Source: an uncultured Chloroflexota bacterium (GTDB lineage: Bacteria; Chloroflexota; Anaerolineae; Aggregatilineales; Phototrophicaceae). From it: 7,225 nt of DNA. The DNA lies in NCBI GenBank assembly GCA_937942935.1, contig CALDGT010000887.1, positions 1 through 7,225 on the forward strand. Reading direction: 5' to 3'. The position numbers were made by a program, and so were the translations under genes. Below the pieces are notes generated by a model. The model saw only the letters and a list, made by a program, of their open reading frames with translations, had not been told where the DNA came from and did not search any database. Of this stretch, positions 6,430 to 7,225 are shown one piece after another; the first letter of the stretch is position 1, and each line of letters begins with the position of its first letter.

Positions 6430-7225
6430 TTATGATAATAATGTCACGTTTGGTATGCGGATGGTCTCATCATCATCTTTGCGTTTGCGCTCACCAATGG
6501 GTTTTATGGGTGGACATTCCCAACTTTCGGGCGCGGTTTGTGAGCGAATCTCTTTGAATTTTGGCAAAATACCACATGCAAAGCATTGGTCACGACAATC
6601 TCCCCGTGTTTCGCCTTTAATACTCATTAGATAATCATCCACTAAGAACTTTTTATGTACCGCCGCATCAATATGATCCCATGCGAAAATTTCGGTAATC
6701 TCACGCTCGCGGGTGGTATAAAAACTGGGGTCTAAGCCTTCATCGGCAAAGGCTTGGAGCCATGTGGTGTGGTTATGCTTATCCATCCAAGCATCAAATT
6801 GACACCCCATCCGCCAAGCGCGTTCTATGACCTCACCCAAGCGCCTATCGCCCCGACTCATCCAGCCCTCAAAATCGCTGGATTCAAAATCGTTCCAACG
6901 TAAATGCAAACCGTCATCGCGTAATTCACTTTTGAGCAGACGTAATTTAGCTTCGACCTGTTCTTTGCCATCTTGTGGCACCCATTGAAATGGCGTGTGT
7001 GGTTTGGGGATGAAGGTACTCACCCCGACATTGACAGTCGCTTTATAGCCAATTAATTTTCGCCCAACTTTAAGCACCTCTCTGCATAAATTAGCAATGG
7101 CTTGAACATCTTCTAGGGTTTCGCTGGGATGACCAATCATGAAATAAAATTTAATTGTGCGCCACCCACGCGAGTACACTTCACGGGCGGTTTGGATGAC
7201 TTGCTCGTCTGGCACATATTTGTTA
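6430..7225 (-). CDS. Radical SAM protein, C-terminal part (B12-binding type, TIGR03960-like); 5' end outside the window
   Basis: The frame stays open to the right edge (codons for Asn-Lys-Tyr precede the GTG at 7215), so this is the last 264 or so residues of a longer protein. WRTIKFYFMIGHPSETLEDV and the STFIPKPHTPFQW segment are typical of the second half of the radical SAM barrel in MiaB/YgiQ-like and B12-binding enzymes. The order of motifs and the late CFACG cysteine cluster recall the large TIGR03960 family, whose function is not established. The cobalamin domain and the catalytic CX3CX2C that binds the 4Fe-4S cluster would lie upstream, out of view. A separate CX3CX2C (Cys codons within 6574-6597) occurs near the C-terminus. 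The tail is charged (ERKRKDDDE). The GTG at 7215 is internal, not the start. The gene ends just before a strong terminator. Confidence 0.85.
   Translation of the reverse strand, partial: NKYVPDEQVIQTAREVYSRGWRTIKFYFMIGHPSETLEDVQAIANLCREVLKVGRKLIGYKATVNVGVSTFIPKPHTPFQWVPQDGKEQVEAKLRLLKSELRDDGLHLRWNDFESSDFEGWMSRGDRRLGEVIERAWRMGCQFDAWMDKHNHTTWLQAFADEGLDPSFYTTREREITEIFAWDHIDAAVHKKFLVDDYLMSIKGETRGDCRDQCFACGILPKFKEIRSQTAPESWECPPIKPIGERKRKDDDETIRIPNVTLLS

Noticed and set aside
7213..7215. GTG as the start of a complete 261-residue radical SAM gene
   Set aside because: The frame is open up to the window edge, and the visible part begins in the middle of the barrel without the catalytic cysteines; the gene is simply cut by the window.
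1..7225. CRISPR array, insertion sequence, tRNA or rRNA, phage or toxin-antitoxin system
   Set aside because: I see no spaced direct repeats, transposase, cloverleaf or rRNA sequence; nearly all of the window is covered by recognised genes, so no defence or mobile system is claimed.

Overview
The window reads as an ordinary stretch of bacterial chromosome of moderate to low GC content, densely packed with genes. It holds six protein-coding genes, two clear intrinsic terminators, and no RNA gene, mobile element, CRISPR array or gene-free stretch longer than about 160 bases. The taxon cannot be fixed from sequence alone. My guess is a member of the Chloroflexota (Anaerolineae-like). The basis is the style of the secreted S41 protein (FGADGK/TPDDP segment, PPC-like tail) and the large B12-binding-type radical SAM protein. 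This is recall of family resemblance, not a search result.

Left half, plus strand (112-4258): three genes that look like one operon. They encode a secreted S41-family peptidase-like protein (774 aa), formyltetrahydrofolate deformylase PurU (283 aa) and a P1/DmpA (S58) family self-processing hydrolase (315 aa). The gaps are only 12 and 10 bases, and in both junctions the Shine-Dalgarno sequence overlaps the stop codon of the gene before it, which suggests coupled translation. A short AT-rich leader with a weak promoter candidate lies upstream. A perfect 9-bp hairpin at 4265-4292 closes the operon.

Right half, minus strand (7225 down to 4297): the C-terminal part of a radical SAM protein enters from the right edge and ends at 6430, followed by a strong intrinsic terminator (6401-6425). 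A PhoB/PhoR-like two-component pair follows: an OmpR-family response regulator (start reset to 6270) and a membrane-anchored PAS histidine kinase whose start lies 9 bases after the regulator's stop. The kinase converges on the plus-strand operon, and the shared hairpin sits between the two stops.

Functionally, the kinase and regulator should form a cognate pair: H207 to D52, with DNA binding by a winged helix. The link between the three plus-strand enzymes is not obvious; two are hydrolases and PurU releases formate and tetrahydrofolate. I do not see a clear novel system. The points most worth a second look are the S41 protein's missing CTP-type lysine, the predicted Asn-Thr self-cleavage site in the P1 hydrolase, the stop-codon-embedded ribosome binding sites, and the C-terminal cysteine cluster of the radical SAM protein.
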